DNA of 64,000 nt from Tolypothrix campylonemoides VB511288 (GCA_000828075.3 JXCB02000027.1:642811-706810); one strand, 5' to 3'; positions 34,889 to 44,124 are shown, numbered from the stretch's first letter. Numbers and translations are program-made. Notes: generated by a model not told the origin, from the letters alone.

Positions 34889-35932
34889 TCACCCCTGCAT
34901 CACAGCATCCAACAACTTACCTGCGCCAAACCGGACTGGATCGGTACAAGGTAGACTAGTTTCTGCTTCAGTTTGGGCGATCGCATCCAATGCCTGTGAC
35001 TCATCCATATGACCAGTGTTAAGAGCGATACCTACCACAGGTACAAGTCCAAAGGCACCACCTGCACTGGCGACAGTTTCGTAAAGCCTTACCACTTCTG
35101 TTAAGGGCGGAATTGAAACACCAACATTCCTGACTTCAGTTTGTCCGGCACGATGTACCAGTATCAACTGTGTTGGTTGCGAACCACGTATCAAAGGTAA
35201 CGTTGCTGTGGAACCGGGGTGCAGCAGCGAACCTTGTCCTTCAATGTGCAGAATGTCGTAGTTTTTACCATACCGCATGACCATTTGTTCCACAGCACCG
35301 GCGGCAAAGTCCACCCGCACAGCATCCAATGGCACACCATCCCCTTCTAACATCAAACCAGTTTGACCTGTGGCAAGGAACTTAGTACGCCAGCCCCGCA
35401 GTCGTGACGCCCAATGTAACTCTAGACTCGTTGACATTTTGCCAACTGCCATATCAGTACCCACAGTCAAAACCCGCCGACAAGGGAGAGTGCGTGCCAT
35501 ACCGCTGGCAACACCTATATTAGCTGGTTCTTTCCGTACATCCCAAATAACTTGCCCAGGTTTCAGCAGTGCTTTTAACTCTGGTATGGTTGCCAGAGGA
35601 GTGTGCAAACCGTTCACCACCGACATCCCAGCTATGACAGCGTCTTTGAGTTCATGCCAATAATCATCTGGCAAAGCGCCGCCTTTGGGGGCAATGCCAA
35701 TAACTAAAACTTCCGGTTTGTACTCCAGTGCTGCTGCAACCGATGAGACTATCGGCACATCACGCTTGATACCTGTTAATTCGGTCAAGGATTTGCCCGC
35801 ACACTCGCGGTCAATCGCTGCTACGATTGGGGCTTCAGCATAGCGTATAATTGACAGCCCGGTTTTGCCGTGAGGTCCCTTGATTCCCTCATGCAATAGG
35901 ATAGCGATCCGTTGATTAAGCGCCAGACGCAC
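34889..35932 (-). CDS. DUF1611 (DgcN-like) protein
   Basis: A P-loop-containing protein of the DUF1611 family, about 347 aa. Family text: RIAILLHEGIKGPHGKTGLS near the N-terminus, the Walker-like VLTVGTDMAVGKMSTSLELH, ILHIEGQGSLLHPGS, and a C-terminal TGHMDESQALDAI. In a marine bacterium the relative DgcN is an N-acetyltransferase acting on D-glutamate, paired with the enolase-superfamily racemase DgcA; here the partner gene is present too. The GTG at 35932 gives a 17-nt overlap with the epimerase gene and fits the family start; an ATG at 36010 would overlap it by 95 nt. Substrate assignment is by analogy. Confidence 0.85.
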   Translation of the reverse strand: MRLALNQRIAILLHEGIKGPHGKTGLSIIRYAEAPIVAAIDRECAGKSLTELTGIKRDVPIVSSVAAALEYKPEVLVIGIAPKGGALPDDYWHELKDAVIAGMSVVNGLHTPLATIPELKALLKPGQVIWDVRKEPANIGVASGMARTLPCRRVLTVGTDMAVGKMSTSLELHWASRLRGWRTKFLATGQTGLMLEGDGVPLDAVRVDFAAGAVEQMVMRYGKNYDILHIEGQGSLLHPGSTATLPLIRGSQPTQLILVHRAGQTEVRNVGVSIPPLTEVVRLYETVASAGGAFGLVPVVGIALNTGHMDESQALDAIAQTEAETSLPCTDPVRFGAGKLLDAVMQG

Positions 35933-36968
35933 TGCGTTGTACCCCCAATCCTGGTAAGTTGTTTGGTAAAATTCTCCCGTCCTGTACAAATGCACCTGTA
36001 AAAGGGTCATCTATTAAATTCAGGTGACTATCCAAATCGAGATAGTCAGCTAATGGTGCAAGTTGTGAGAAGGCTGTATTAGCTAGCGTACTGTCGGAAT
36101 AGCAACCGAACATCACTTGTAACCCATGTGACCGCGCTGTATGTACCATCCGCATTGCTTCGGTTAAGCCCCCTGATTTCATGAGTTTAATATTAATTCC
36201 ATCGACACAGTTTGCCAATTTGGGAATATCGGAGCTATTGAAGCAACTTTCATCGACAAAAATAGGTAGAGGAATTCGCTTCTTGAGTTCCAATAAATTT
36301 TCTTCCTGTCCTCTTGGCAGTGGCTGCTCTACATACTTTACACCTATATCAACAAGCCAATTGCACATTTGCACTGCATCTTCCAAACTCCAACCCCCGT
36401 TTGCATCAACGTACAACTCTAACGCTGGTGCTTCTTCTCGCACTGCCATTAACATTTTCTGATCTGCGCCAATGCCATCCGGACTACCCAACTTTACCTT
36501 CAAAACACGCACATCGGTTAATTGCAACCAATCCCGCGCCCTAGCCTTAGCCCCTTGAGGCGAATTGATACCAATTGTTACGGAAGTTGGTACTATGGCG
36601 TTGCGATTCAGTCCCCACATCTGCCACAGAGGTAACCCCACACGCTTTCCTAACCAGTCGTGCATAGCTATATCCAGCGCCGCCTTTACAGATGAGGGAA
36701 CAAGCGCTTTTGTTAACACTTGCTCAATTTCCTGCCGTTGCAATGGGCTGAATGCTTGCAAAGAAGGCGCGACTTGCAGCAAAGCATCTTTTATGACCTC
36801 AGTTGATTGGGGACGGGTGCCCACACTAAATGGCGATGCTTCCCCCCAGCCTTCAATCCCATCGTGCGAAATCCTCACCCATACATTCGTCGTTTGTGCC
36901 GTTGTGCCGCGACTGATGGTCAAAGGAAAGCGCTTGTTTACGGTAAATATTTCTACTTGAATTTGCAT
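35916..36968 (-). CDS. Enolase-superfamily dipeptide epimerase
   Basis: A 350-aa member of the muconate-lactonising subgroup resembling L-Ala-D/L-Glu epimerases. The catalytic lysines and metal ligands are seen: RVLKVKLGSPDG (K-x-K), LYVDANGGW (Asp), VEQPLPRGQ (Glu), IFVDESCF (Asp) and INIKLMKSGGL (Lys). The ATG at 36968 (MQIQVEIFTVNKRFPL) is the family-like start. It would epimerise a dipeptide from peptidoglycan turnover, or an N-acylated glutamate if the DUF1611 partner acts first. The two overlap, so they form one operon. Confidence 0.9.
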   Translation of the reverse strand: MQIQVEIFTVNKRFPLTISRGTTAQTTNVWVRISHDGIEGWGEASPFSVGTRPQSTEVIKDALLQVAPSLQAFSPLQRQEIEQVLTKALVPSSVKAALDIAMHDWLGKRVGLPLWQMWGLNRNAIVPTSVTIGINSPQGAKARARDWLQLTDVRVLKVKLGSPDGIGADQKMLMAVREEAPALELYVDANGGWSLEDAVQMCNWLVDIGVKYVEQPLPRGQEENLLELKKRIPLPIFVDESCFNSSDIPKLANCVDGINIKLMKSGGLTEAMRMVHTARSHGLQVMFGCYSDSTLANTAFSQLAPLADYLDLDSHLNLIDDPFTGAFVQDGRILPNNLPGLGVQRSASGA

Positions 36969-37128
36969 GATAATGCATGATATTACAGTATATTGCTTTC
37001 GTTTTGACATCAAAGCTTAGTTTAGTTTTTTACCCACATTCAGTCTCTGTTATACTTTTTTACAATTCTAAATTTTTCCTATTACCTTTTTACCAAGTCG
37101 CACCCAGAATGCCTCCACCACAATGGCG

Positions 37129-37272
37129 GTTCGGGATTGGGGACTGGCGACTGGCGACTGGGAAAAATTTCCACCCATTTGGGAGCGGCTCTGTTGCCCC
37201 AGATATAATTTTTCGTGTTGTACTCCCCAATCCCTAATCCCCAATCCCTAATCCCCAATCCCTAGTCCCCAC
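37129..37272. repeat. Heptamer repeats before the NUDIX gene
   Basis: GGGATTGGGGACTGGCGACTGG at 37129-37162 and CCCCAATCCCTAATCCCCAA-type units at 37224-37272. The second block ends 8 bp before the NUDIX start codon, leaving no room for a normal ribosome site. Confidence 0.85.
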
Positions 37273-37279
37273 TTTCTCC

Positions 37280-37828
37280 ATGACAAACTTACAAAAATGG
37301 AAGCTTTTGCACTCCAAAATGGTCTTGAATCATGACTGGTGCCAAGTCAGACAAGATGAAATACAATTACCGAATGGTAGAATTATAGATGATTATTTTG
37401 TAAATATTAGACCAGAAATTGCTGTAATTTTACCTATTACCAGCAGCAGAGAGATTGTTTTTGTACGGCAATATAGATATGCGGTAGATGAATTTTTATT
37501 AGAACTCCCTGCTGGGAGATTCAATCCTGCACAAGAGACTGCAGAAGCTGCAGCTGTGCGAGAAATGCAAGAAGAAACTGGTTATATCGCCCAACAAGTG
37601 ACAAAAATAGCAACACTATACGACAACCCAAGCAAAGATACAAATAAAATACATTTATTTTTAGCAGAAAATGTGATAAAGTCTGGAGAACAAAAACTAG
37701 ATATTACAGAAGAGATAGAAGTTCTCCTTATTCCTGTGGAATCAGTTAGGGATAAAATCCTTCAAGGTGAAATTTGTGTAGCGGGAACTGTTGCAGCTAT
37801 TTGCTTAGGGCTGAATTTTCTAGATTAA
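37280..37828 (+). CDS. NUDIX hydrolase (ADP-ribose pyrophosphatase type)
   Basis: A 182-aa NUDIX hydrolase. The Nudix box is complete: GRFNPAQETAEAAAVREMQE followed by ETGY (about residues 75-98). The preceding strand text EIVFVRQYRYAVDEFLLELP is characteristic of the ADP-sugar pyrophosphatase subgroup (ADP-ribose to AMP and ribose-5-phosphate). Start ATG at 37280 gives MTNLQKWKLLHSKMV; the upstream DNA is tandem repeat with no ribosome site, so translation may depend on a leaderless or unusual message. Convergent with the methyltransferase gene. Confidence 0.9.
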   Translation: MTNLQKWKLLHSKMVLNHDWCQVRQDEIQLPNGRIIDDYFVNIRPEIAVILPITSSREIVFVRQYRYAVDEFLLELPAGRFNPAQETAEAAAVREMQEETGYIAQQVTKIATLYDNPSKDTNKIHLFLAENVIKSGEQKLDITEEIEVLLIPVESVRDKILQGEICVAGTVAAICLGLNFLD

Positions 37829-37916
37829 TTATAGATTTTGGGCTAATGGGCTACTGACTTTTCACGGGATGTGGAAAAGAAAGAACGGTTCTTTGAAGAT
37901 TTTGATTTTGTTTTAG

Positions 37917-38621
37917 TTATCGCAAAGAATTGGGGATATTTTTGGGAACAACCCAGAAGTAAAGAGTATGTTCGCGTTGCTCATCTGGTAGCAGGATGGT
38001 GTAACAGGATTCATCGCGATACAAGAAATTTTCGCCTTGTTTCGGACCCAGCACCTTTACTACCCGCTGAGGTTTCCATCCGCCCATATCGAATTCATGT
38101 GAAACAATGCGAGTTCCTGGTTTAAGCTGGCGAAACAACTTTGGTCGAAGCTTCAAGTTCACCTCTGGTAGCAGGTAAAGAGTCACGACCGTGGCTTTAC
38201 TAATATCAGTTTGGAAAAGGTTTTGTTGAAGAAACCGGACGCGGTTTGTCACGCCAGCCTTTTGTGCATTTTCATTAGCTTCCTGTATTCGCTGCGGATC
38301 AAGTTCCACACCGACGCCTTGCGTACCAAATTTCTGTGCTGCGGCGATGACAACACGCCCATCACCACTCCCTAGGTCGTAAAGAATATCACCTTTGTTC
38401 ACATTCGCCAGTTTGAGAATTTCTTCTACGACGTTCTCAGGTGTTGGTAAATATGGTGCATCGAGTTGGCATTTGATTTTCTGCTCTTCGGTTTGAGGTT
38501 GTCCAGATGTTTTTGTGGCTTTTGCATTTTTTTCAACCTTTTGGGTACATCCTGCAATCCCAACTTCAATGAGACTCACACTTGCCACCAGTAACCATAT
38601 TGCGTGCCGCAGCTGTATCAC
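37917..38621 (-). CDS. Lipoprotein-signal SAM-dependent methyltransferase
   Basis: A 234-aa class I methyltransferase: motif I ILYDLGSGDGRVVIAAAQ (about residues 79-96) and acidic motif II VGVELDPQRI. The N-terminus is a clear lipoprotein signal (hydrophobic ASVSLIEVGIAG before C25), followed by a Lys/Thr-rich linker, so the enzyme domain would lie on the periplasmic or lumenal side, where S-adenosylmethionine is not expected. Either the signal works as an inner-face membrane anchor or the true start is later; no internal start with a good ribosome site was seen. Substrate unknown. Confidence 0.85.
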   Translation of the reverse strand: MIQLRHAIWLLVASVSLIEVGIAGCTQKVEKNAKATKTSGQPQTEEQKIKCQLDAPYLPTPENVVEEILKLANVNKGDILYDLGSGDGRVVIAAAQKFGTQGVGVELDPQRIQEANENAQKAGVTNRVRFLQQNLFQTDISKATVVTLYLLPEVNLKLRPKLFRQLKPGTRIVSHEFDMGGWKPQRVVKVLGPKQGENFLYRDESCYTILLPDEQREHTLYFWVVPKNIPNSLR

Positions 38622-38989
38622 AAGTTCACCCTGCCATGACTTGAGTAAAGTTCCGACTCAAAAACATTATATGGAACTTCCCGCAGAACATGGCACTGTA
38701 TGTCAGCAATTGCTTTAGGCGACATATCCTCTAAGAATAATGGCGATCGCCCTATGTTCTAAGCCCTAGGGATGCTTGCAATATTTGCAATATTTTATAC
38801 AGAGTTAACGTGAAACTTATACCAGTTTGAAAAAAGAATGCGACAGATACACGTTCCCAAACCGTATTTATCTTAGGCTTTCTTAATGCCGTACCTTATG
38901 AATTTTGAATTTTGAATTGGTATTACGCTACCATATCCCCTATTGCCTTCATACAATCAGGTGGGGAGTCGCGCAGGTCAAAAACAAAC

Positions 38990-40108
38990 ATGACGGAAAA
39001 TCTCAGGACACAAGACACTGGCAATTTGGTTGCCATTGCTGATCAATTCGCCCTCCAAGGGAAAGTTACGGCTGTTCAATCATTTGGCAGTGGTAATATT
39101 AATGACACTTTTTTAGTCACTCTAGATTCCCCAAAAAAACAGCATTTTGTCCTGCAACGCATCAACACACAAGTGTTTCATCAGCCTCAACTTATCATGC
39201 AGAATATGCGTACATTCACTGAGCATATTCACGAACGTTTACAACGTACCCCTCTTAGCCGTCGTTGGGAAGTACCCCGCGTGTTGTTGACCAAGGATGC
39301 TCAAGACCACTGGAGCGATGCTGACAACTCGTTCTGGCGGGCAATCAGTTTTATTGAAGGCTCGCAGTCTTTCGACACAATGCACAATCAGGAACAGGCC
39401 AAAGAAATCGGCTATGCCCTGGGGATGTTCCACAATCTTATCAGCGATTTACCACCTGAAAAACTTGCTGACACCCTAGAAGGGTTCCACATTACGCCGA
39501 TGTACCTTCAGCACTACGACGAAGTTCTAACGAAAACTACGCCGCGCCAATCTCCAGAAGTGAATTATTGCTTGCAGTTTGTGAGCGATCGCCAAGTCTG
39601 GGCGCATGTGCTGGAAAATGCCAAAGCCACAGGCGATCTACCACTACGCCTCATGCACGGCGATCCAAAAATCAACAATGTTATGTTCGACACTGCTACC
39701 CAGCAAGCCGTCAGCGTAGTAGACCTCGACACCGTTAAGCCGGGTTTGATACATTACGACATTGGCGATTGCCTGCGTTCAGGTTGCAATCGAGCCGGAG
39801 AAGAAACCGAGCAGTGGGAAAGCGTTCATTTCGATACTGATCTGTGTCAGGGAATTCTACAAGGCTATCTTTCTGTGGCAAAAGCGTTTCTCACCGAAAA
39901 TGACTATAGCTACATATACGATGCAATCCGTCTGCTCGCCTTTGAGTTAGGACTAAGATTCTTTGCTGACTATTTAGCAGGGAATGTTTACTTCAAGGTT
40001 AAGCACCCAGAACACAACCTTGCAAGGGCGCTTGTCCAGTTTAAGCTTACCGAGAGCATCGAATCTCAGGAAACAACGATTCGCAACATCATCCAGGATA
40101 TGAAATGA
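38990..40108 (+). CDS. Aminoglycoside-phosphotransferase-fold kinase
   Basis: A 372-aa APH/choline-kinase-fold phosphotransferase. Catalytic motif LRLMHGDPKINNVMFD (Brenner-like HGDxKxxN) and the metal-binding VSVVDLDTVKPG are clear; the N-lobe glycine-rich loop is SFGSGNINDTFLV. The overall pattern is close to N-acetylhexosamine 1-kinase (NahK)-like proteins, so a sugar is the likely acceptor, though this is only by resemblance. The ATG at 38990 gives MTENLRTQD. Its stop overlaps the next start codon by 4 nt (ATGA). Confidence 0.85.
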   Translation: MTENLRTQDTGNLVAIADQFALQGKVTAVQSFGSGNINDTFLVTLDSPKKQHFVLQRINTQVFHQPQLIMQNMRTFTEHIHERLQRTPLSRRWEVPRVLLTKDAQDHWSDADNSFWRAISFIEGSQSFDTMHNQEQAKEIGYALGMFHNLISDLPPEKLADTLEGFHITPMYLQHYDEVLTKTTPRQSPEVNYCLQFVSDRQVWAHVLENAKATGDLPLRLMHGDPKINNVMFDTATQQAVSVVDLDTVKPGLIHYDIGDCLRSGCNRAGEETEQWESVHFDTDLCQGILQGYLSVAKAFLTENDYSYIYDAIRLLAFELGLRFFADYLAGNVYFKVKHPEHNLARALVQFKLTESIESQETTIRNIIQDMK

Positions 40109-40674
40109 ACGACCAGACGTTTAAGATGCGACCCTTCCCCTCTGCTAAACCGATACCTGATTTGAAAATTGCAGGCAATATCGCCCGACAAGGGAATCAA
40201 TTCACCATCCACTATGCGCTTCTTGGTGATGTTAAACAAGTGGCGATCGCCCAAAGAGCAGCTTCTTGCGAGACTATCGCCGCACCTTCAGACACACCAG
40301 CACGAAAGCACGAACTGTGGAAAGACACTTGCTTCGAGTTCTTTGTGGGAATCAAAAATTCGGATCGGTATTGGGAATTCAACCTCTCCCCCGGTGGAGA
40401 CTGGAATGTGTATCGCTTTGATGCATACCGTCAAGGGATGCAAGAGGAAACAGCTTTTACGACACTCCCGTTTAGCATCCAGCATCTATCAGACGGTTTA
40501 GCGATCGCCTTGGATCTTGATTTAGATAAAATCGTCCCAGCAAACCAAGCCATTGAGGTTGGCATCACCACCGTCATCAAACACAGAGACGGTGAGGTGT
40601 CTTACTGGGCATTGACTCATCAAGGAACTGAGGCTGACTTTCACCGACGGGACAGTTTTATCATTGCCTTGTAA
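40105..40674 (+). CDS. DOMON-like domain protein
   Basis: A 189-aa all-beta protein of the DOMON-like group seen in cyanobacteria and proteobacteria. Conserved core: HELWKDTCFEFFVG, YWEFNLSPGGDWNVYRFDAY and VSYWALTHQG. DOMON folds bind heme or sugar; no heme ligand can be assigned here. It overlaps the upstream kinase by 4 nt, so the pair is translationally coupled. A sugar-binding role would fit a sugar-kinase partner, but this is inference. Confidence 0.85.
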   Translation: MNDQTFKMRPFPSAKPIPDLKIAGNIARQGNQFTIHYALLGDVKQVAIAQRAASCETIAAPSDTPARKHELWKDTCFEFFVGIKNSDRYWEFNLSPGGDWNVYRFDAYRQGMQEETAFTTLPFSIQHLSDGLAIALDLDLDKIVPANQAIEVGITTVIKHRDGEVSYWALTHQGTEADFHRRDSFIIAL

Positions 40675-41280
40675 CGCATTGCCCAGGGCTTTAGCCGGGG
40701 CTTTTAGCAGCCCGTATTGAGGTCATTTCCTCAAGGAAGCGCACCATCAAAAAAAATTTTCCACCGCCACAGTCGAAGCGTGCATAAACCAAACAATTCC
40801 ACCCGTATCAAATAACAGAAGCGGTTAAAACGCCAAGCATAAAAACCAACCGCAACGCAGACATCAAAATTATCCCAAAAATAAGACCAACACCAAACGA
40901 TCGCATTTCTGGTGTTGGTCTTATTTTTGTATCAAATAAAAGCTCCGCCTACAAGTTGACCTTGCTTTGAGCTACACTTTTCTTACGGCTGGGCTGCGAT
41001 CGCCCGCAAGGGCTCGGCTCCCTTTAGGAACATCGCCGCAGGCGGGCAGTCCGTGCGATCACAGTGGCGCGTCTACATTTATCTCAATAGAGAAATCTCT
41101 ACATTATAAACACTGCATCTGTCTTAGGAAAGACATAATGCTATGCCTAGTGACATTAATATAAGGTTAACTGGAACCCAAAAAGATTTATACCGCTAAG
41201 TATTATTCCCAGGATTGATGCAGGATAAAGCGCGATCCGGTCATCCTAGAAATCATATTCAATACTTTAAAATAAAAAAA
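40675..41280. other. Intergenic, terminator and repeats only
   Basis: About 600 bp with no credible gene. Holds GGGCTTTAGCCGGGGCTTTTAGCAGCCC (40689-40713), the terminator at 40877-40930, and HIP1-like repeat text GCGATCGCCCGCAAGGGCTCGG (40996-41017). Confidence 0.5.
40877..40930 (+). terminator. Strong bidirectional-type terminator
   Basis: AAAAATAAGACCAACACCA and TGGTGTTGGTCTTATTTTT form a perfect 19-bp stem with a 14-nt loop carrying CGATCGCA. T run on the plus strand and A run on the left side, so it may work in both directions. About 200 nt beyond the DOMON-like gene. Confidence 0.75.
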
Positions 41281-41478
41281 ATGGCTGGACGACCAGAACA
41301 GAAAATGTTAAGACGCCAAAGCAGTATCCTTGCTGCAAAAAACTTCTTGGCACAAATGGAAAACGGTGCAATGCCCGAAGATTTAGGGTTTATTGCCAAT
41401 GCTGCGGGCGACCTCGCACTGTTTTGGCATCTGATTGGCAATCCTGAGGAGATTCCCTTAGTAGAGTTGCAGGGGTAG
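41281..41478 (+). CDS. Small hypothetical protein
   Basis: A 65-aa protein starting MAGRPEQKMLRRQSSILAAK and ending GNPEEIPLVELQG. It looks like a real helical protein (basic N-terminus, then an alanine-rich helix, then hydrophobic DLALFWHLIGNP). The frame is also open from an ATG at 41218. The first half, MAGRPEQKMLRRQ, could contact nucleic acid. No family recognised and no ribosome site obvious. Confidence 0.5.
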   Translation: MAGRPEQKMLRRQSSILAAKNFLAQMENGAMPEDLGFIANAAGDLALFWHLIGNPEEIPLVELQG

Positions 41479-41609
41479 GATGAGTATCCTTTATTCATTC
41501 ACAGTACTCTAATTCATATGGGAAAAGCTTTTGTATTTGAAATTTTCAAAATTTTTCCTATTACAAACTCTCTGTGATTTTCTAATAAGAACTTGTAGCG
41601 TGTGGGGTG

Positions 41610-41735
41610 CGATTGCACAGAGCGCACTGCCCGTAAGCGCAAAGCGTAGGCTACCGCCAACGCGTAGCGTGTCCGTGACTCCTCCGGAGGTCGCACGATA
41701 GAGCCGCTCTTGCATGCCGCAGGCATAGAACATAG
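41610..41735. repeat. Dispersed GCGCAAAGCG/GCGTAGCGTGTCC repeat
   Basis: Contains CCGTAAGCGCAAAGCGTAGG, AACGCGTAGCGTGTCC, GACTCCTCCGGAGGTCGCA and GCATGCCGCAGGCAT palindromes; same family as 2285-2336 and 2455-2535. Confidence 0.7.
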
Positions 41736-41916
41736 GGCGATCGCCTTTAAAGCCACGTAAGAAAAAGAAGCCACCAATAGGGGGATAGCTCCGATGCTTT
41801 TTTTCCTCTTATATCCAAACACTCTACGCAGCGTTAATAAATTGATAACATTCTGATATAACAGTAGCCATCGTTTGAGAAAATTTAGGGTACTGCCTCT
41901 TCGTTTGGATAGTTCT

Positions 41917-42735
41917 ATGAAGAAATTGATTAAAGGTCTGCGCGAATTCCAATCTAGCTATTTTTCCACCCATCAAGAACTGTTTGAACAACTTTCTCAT
42001 GGTCAAAAACCTAGGGTATTATTTATTACCTGTTCTGATTCGCGTATCGATCCAAACCTGATTACACAGGCTGAGGTGGGTGAATTGTTTGTCATCCGCA
42101 ATGCTGGCAACATTATTCCACCATTTGGCGCAACCAATGGCGGTGAAGGGGCAACAATTGAATATGCTGTTCAAGCATTAGATATTCGACAAATTATTGT
42201 CTGTGGTCACTCGCATTGCGGCGCAATGAAAGGGCTAATGAAGTTAGACAGCCTGCGAGAGGAAATGCCGCTTGTGCATGACTGGCTCAAGTACGCACAG
42301 GCTACCCGACGTCTGGTTCTAGACCACTACAGCCAATACTCGGGGGAAGAGCTGTTAGAAATCATCATCGCCGAGAATATACTCACCCAAATTGAAAATT
42401 TGCGGACTTATCCGGTGATCCGCTCTAAGCTCTACCAAAAACAACTCAATATTTATGCTTGGATTTATCAAATTGAGACAGGAGAAGTTTTGGCATACGA
42501 TCCACAAAAGCACGGCTATGTCTTGCTTCACACCCAAGTGACACCATCGGGGATAGATGAGATACCAATAAGCCCGCTTGCAAATGGCAATGGCGACTAT
42601 TCTACCAAAACTCACCCTGAGGCGTCTCAACCAAGCGACGAACTCGCGGTCAGAACAGATCAAGGGTTTCCAATGACATCGCTTTCTCCAGAGCAAATGG
42701 AGCGAATTTATCGAGGATCTCGGGCAAGAAAGTAA
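41917..42735 (+). CDS. ccaA: Beta-class carbonic anhydrase, carboxysomal type
   Basis: Interconverts CO2 and bicarbonate; in beta-cyanobacteria the IcfA/CcaA enzyme sits in the carboxysome and supplies CO2 to Rubisco. The 272-aa product starts MKKLIKGLREFQSSYF and shows the zinc ligands in ITCSDSRIDP (Cys, Asp) and CGHSHCGAM (His, Cys), plus VIRNAGNIIPP. The long C-terminal extension ending SPEQMERIYRGSRARK is the IcfA/CcaA-specific tail believed to dock to CcmM/CcmN. The ATG at 41917 matches the family start; 14 codons upstream are open but not conserved. No ccm genes lie in the window. Confidence 0.93.
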   Translation: MKKLIKGLREFQSSYFSTHQELFEQLSHGQKPRVLFITCSDSRIDPNLITQAEVGELFVIRNAGNIIPPFGATNGGEGATIEYAVQALDIRQIIVCGHSHCGAMKGLMKLDSLREEMPLVHDWLKYAQATRRLVLDHYSQYSGEELLEIIIAENILTQIENLRTYPVIRSKLYQKQLNIYAWIYQIETGEVLAYDPQKHGYVLLHTQVTPSGIDEIPISPLANGNGDYSTKTHPEASQPSDELAVRTDQGFPMTSLSPEQMERIYRGSRARK

Positions 42736-42880
42736 CAAAGTAAAAGTCTAGAGTATGAGGTGTAGTGTGTACAGGGGGCAGTTGTCTTGCTTTGTTCATT
42801 CGTTTGTGAAATGAAATGACTTTTAGCAAGATGGCTTTGTTGCCTTTGACACTCCCACCCCTTTAGTTATCTGTTTCTTG

Positions 42881-43405
42881 CTAAAAGTTTCTTTGACTAC
42901 CAACGGGTTCTGCTTTCTCGACTGAATTATCGTTTAATCCTAAAGTCAATTGCAGAGGAGTCCGTGATGGGTATGCCTTCACGACTTGTCGATAGACCTC
43001 ATAGTTCGTAGGTAGCGTCCTCTGTTGGTCACCCACTCTATAATTCAGTTCGTACTTCACACTTTTTAACAATTCGGGATTGCTTGCCTGTTGAAGTTTT
43101 TTGCGTTGTTCCACTTCATCAACTGATGGTCGCGGCGGCAAAGCGGGCCACCATAGACCCTTGTCATCAGGACCAGTGACTGCCCCAGATGGCTTCAAGC
43201 CATTGCGATTCAGCAAAGAAGTGGTAGCAAAAGTTTCAAAGCGCGCTAAATTTTCCTTGGCTAGGTCGTCGGCAACCTTTACTTGCCAGGTATAACTAGT
43301 AAGCGCTGTGGCTTCATATTGGTCTGTGGTTAGGGTGCTGCAACTGGTAAGTGTGAGCGTGGTCAGCACAGCGACTGTTGGAAGCAAAAATATTAGCTTT
43401 GGCAT
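42881..43405 (-). CDS. Uncharacterised lipoprotein
   Basis: A 174-aa protein with a lipoprotein signal (FLLPTVAVLTTLTLTSC, lipobox LTSC with Cys22). The mature part is soluble, rich in charged residues, with GLWWPALPPRPSVDEVEQRK and LKSVKYELNYRVGDQQRT; no family recognised. Likely attached to the plasma or outer membrane. Divergent from the next gene. Confidence 0.72.
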   Translation of the reverse strand: MPKLIFLLPTVAVLTTLTLTSCSTLTTDQYEATALTSYTWQVKVADDLAKENLARFETFATTSLLNRNGLKPSGAVTGPDDKGLWWPALPPRPSVDEVEQRKKLQQASNPELLKSVKYELNYRVGDQQRTLPTNYEVYRQVVKAYPSRTPLQLTLGLNDNSVEKAEPVGSQRNF

Positions 43406-43596
43406 GATCTTTTCCTCTATAACTAGCGTATGTTGATACTAGAGTAAGTTATGCTAGGGGGCAGGCATTAAGCATGGTCTGCGTTACGCTGATGCGATCG
43501 CCTCCATTGCTTGCGACCTCTTACAACCAGAGAAACGCTATTATTGGAGCTAATTCAATCATCGTATTTCTGTTACTAACTACGGCGGGTTTTCCC

Positions 43597-44124
43597 ATGC
43601 TCCTAAACGTCGATGCTCATCTTCCCTTTAAGCGTTCTCTAGTCTATGCTGCTTACCGGGACAAGCTTATCGACTTGGTATCCTATATGCCTTCGGTACA
43701 ACAAATTAAGTTCATATCAAGTAAAAAGGAAGACGGACTACTGCATTTGGTATACGAGTGGCATGGCGGTGCAAACATTCCTAAGATAGCGCGTACTTTT
43801 CTTAGCGAGGACTTGCTCGTGTGGACGGAGGAGCAAGTCTGGAATGAATCTGATTTTACGAGTCAGTGGCGTATCAAGACCCACTTTTTCACAGAAGCAG
43901 TTTACTGTGTTGGCAAAAATAGCTTTTTGGAAGACGGTAGCGGCACTCTCATTGAAAGCCGGGGAGAACTCCAAATTGACCCGCAGCAAATCAAAGGCAC
44001 ACCGCAAGTGTTGACAGCAGCAATTGCTCGTATTGTTGAGGACTCGCTGGCTAAGCAGGTTACACCTAATTTTTTACAAATGTGCGAGGGAATCCGTCAA
44101 CACTTGGAGAAGATGAGAGTTTAG
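43597..44124 (+). CDS. SRPBCC/START-like hypothetical protein
   Basis: A 175-aa protein beginning MLLNVDAHLPFKRSLVYAAY and containing DKLIDLVSYMPSVQQIKFIS, LVYEWHGGANIPKIARTFL and RIKTHFFTEAVYCVGKNSF. The helix-grip pattern of an initial strand, a helix pair, an antiparallel sheet and a long C-terminal helix suggests a polyketide-cyclase/START-like lipid or pigment-binding fold; the exact family is not recognised. The ATG at 43597 is preferred as the first 41 codons of the longer frame are not protein-like. Confidence 0.65.
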   Translation: MLLNVDAHLPFKRSLVYAAYRDKLIDLVSYMPSVQQIKFISSKKEDGLLHLVYEWHGGANIPKIARTFLSEDLLVWTEEQVWNESDFTSQWRIKTHFFTEAVYCVGKNSFLEDGSGTLIESRGELQIDPQQIKGTPQVLTAAIARIVEDSLAKQVTPNFLQMCEGIRQHLEKMRV

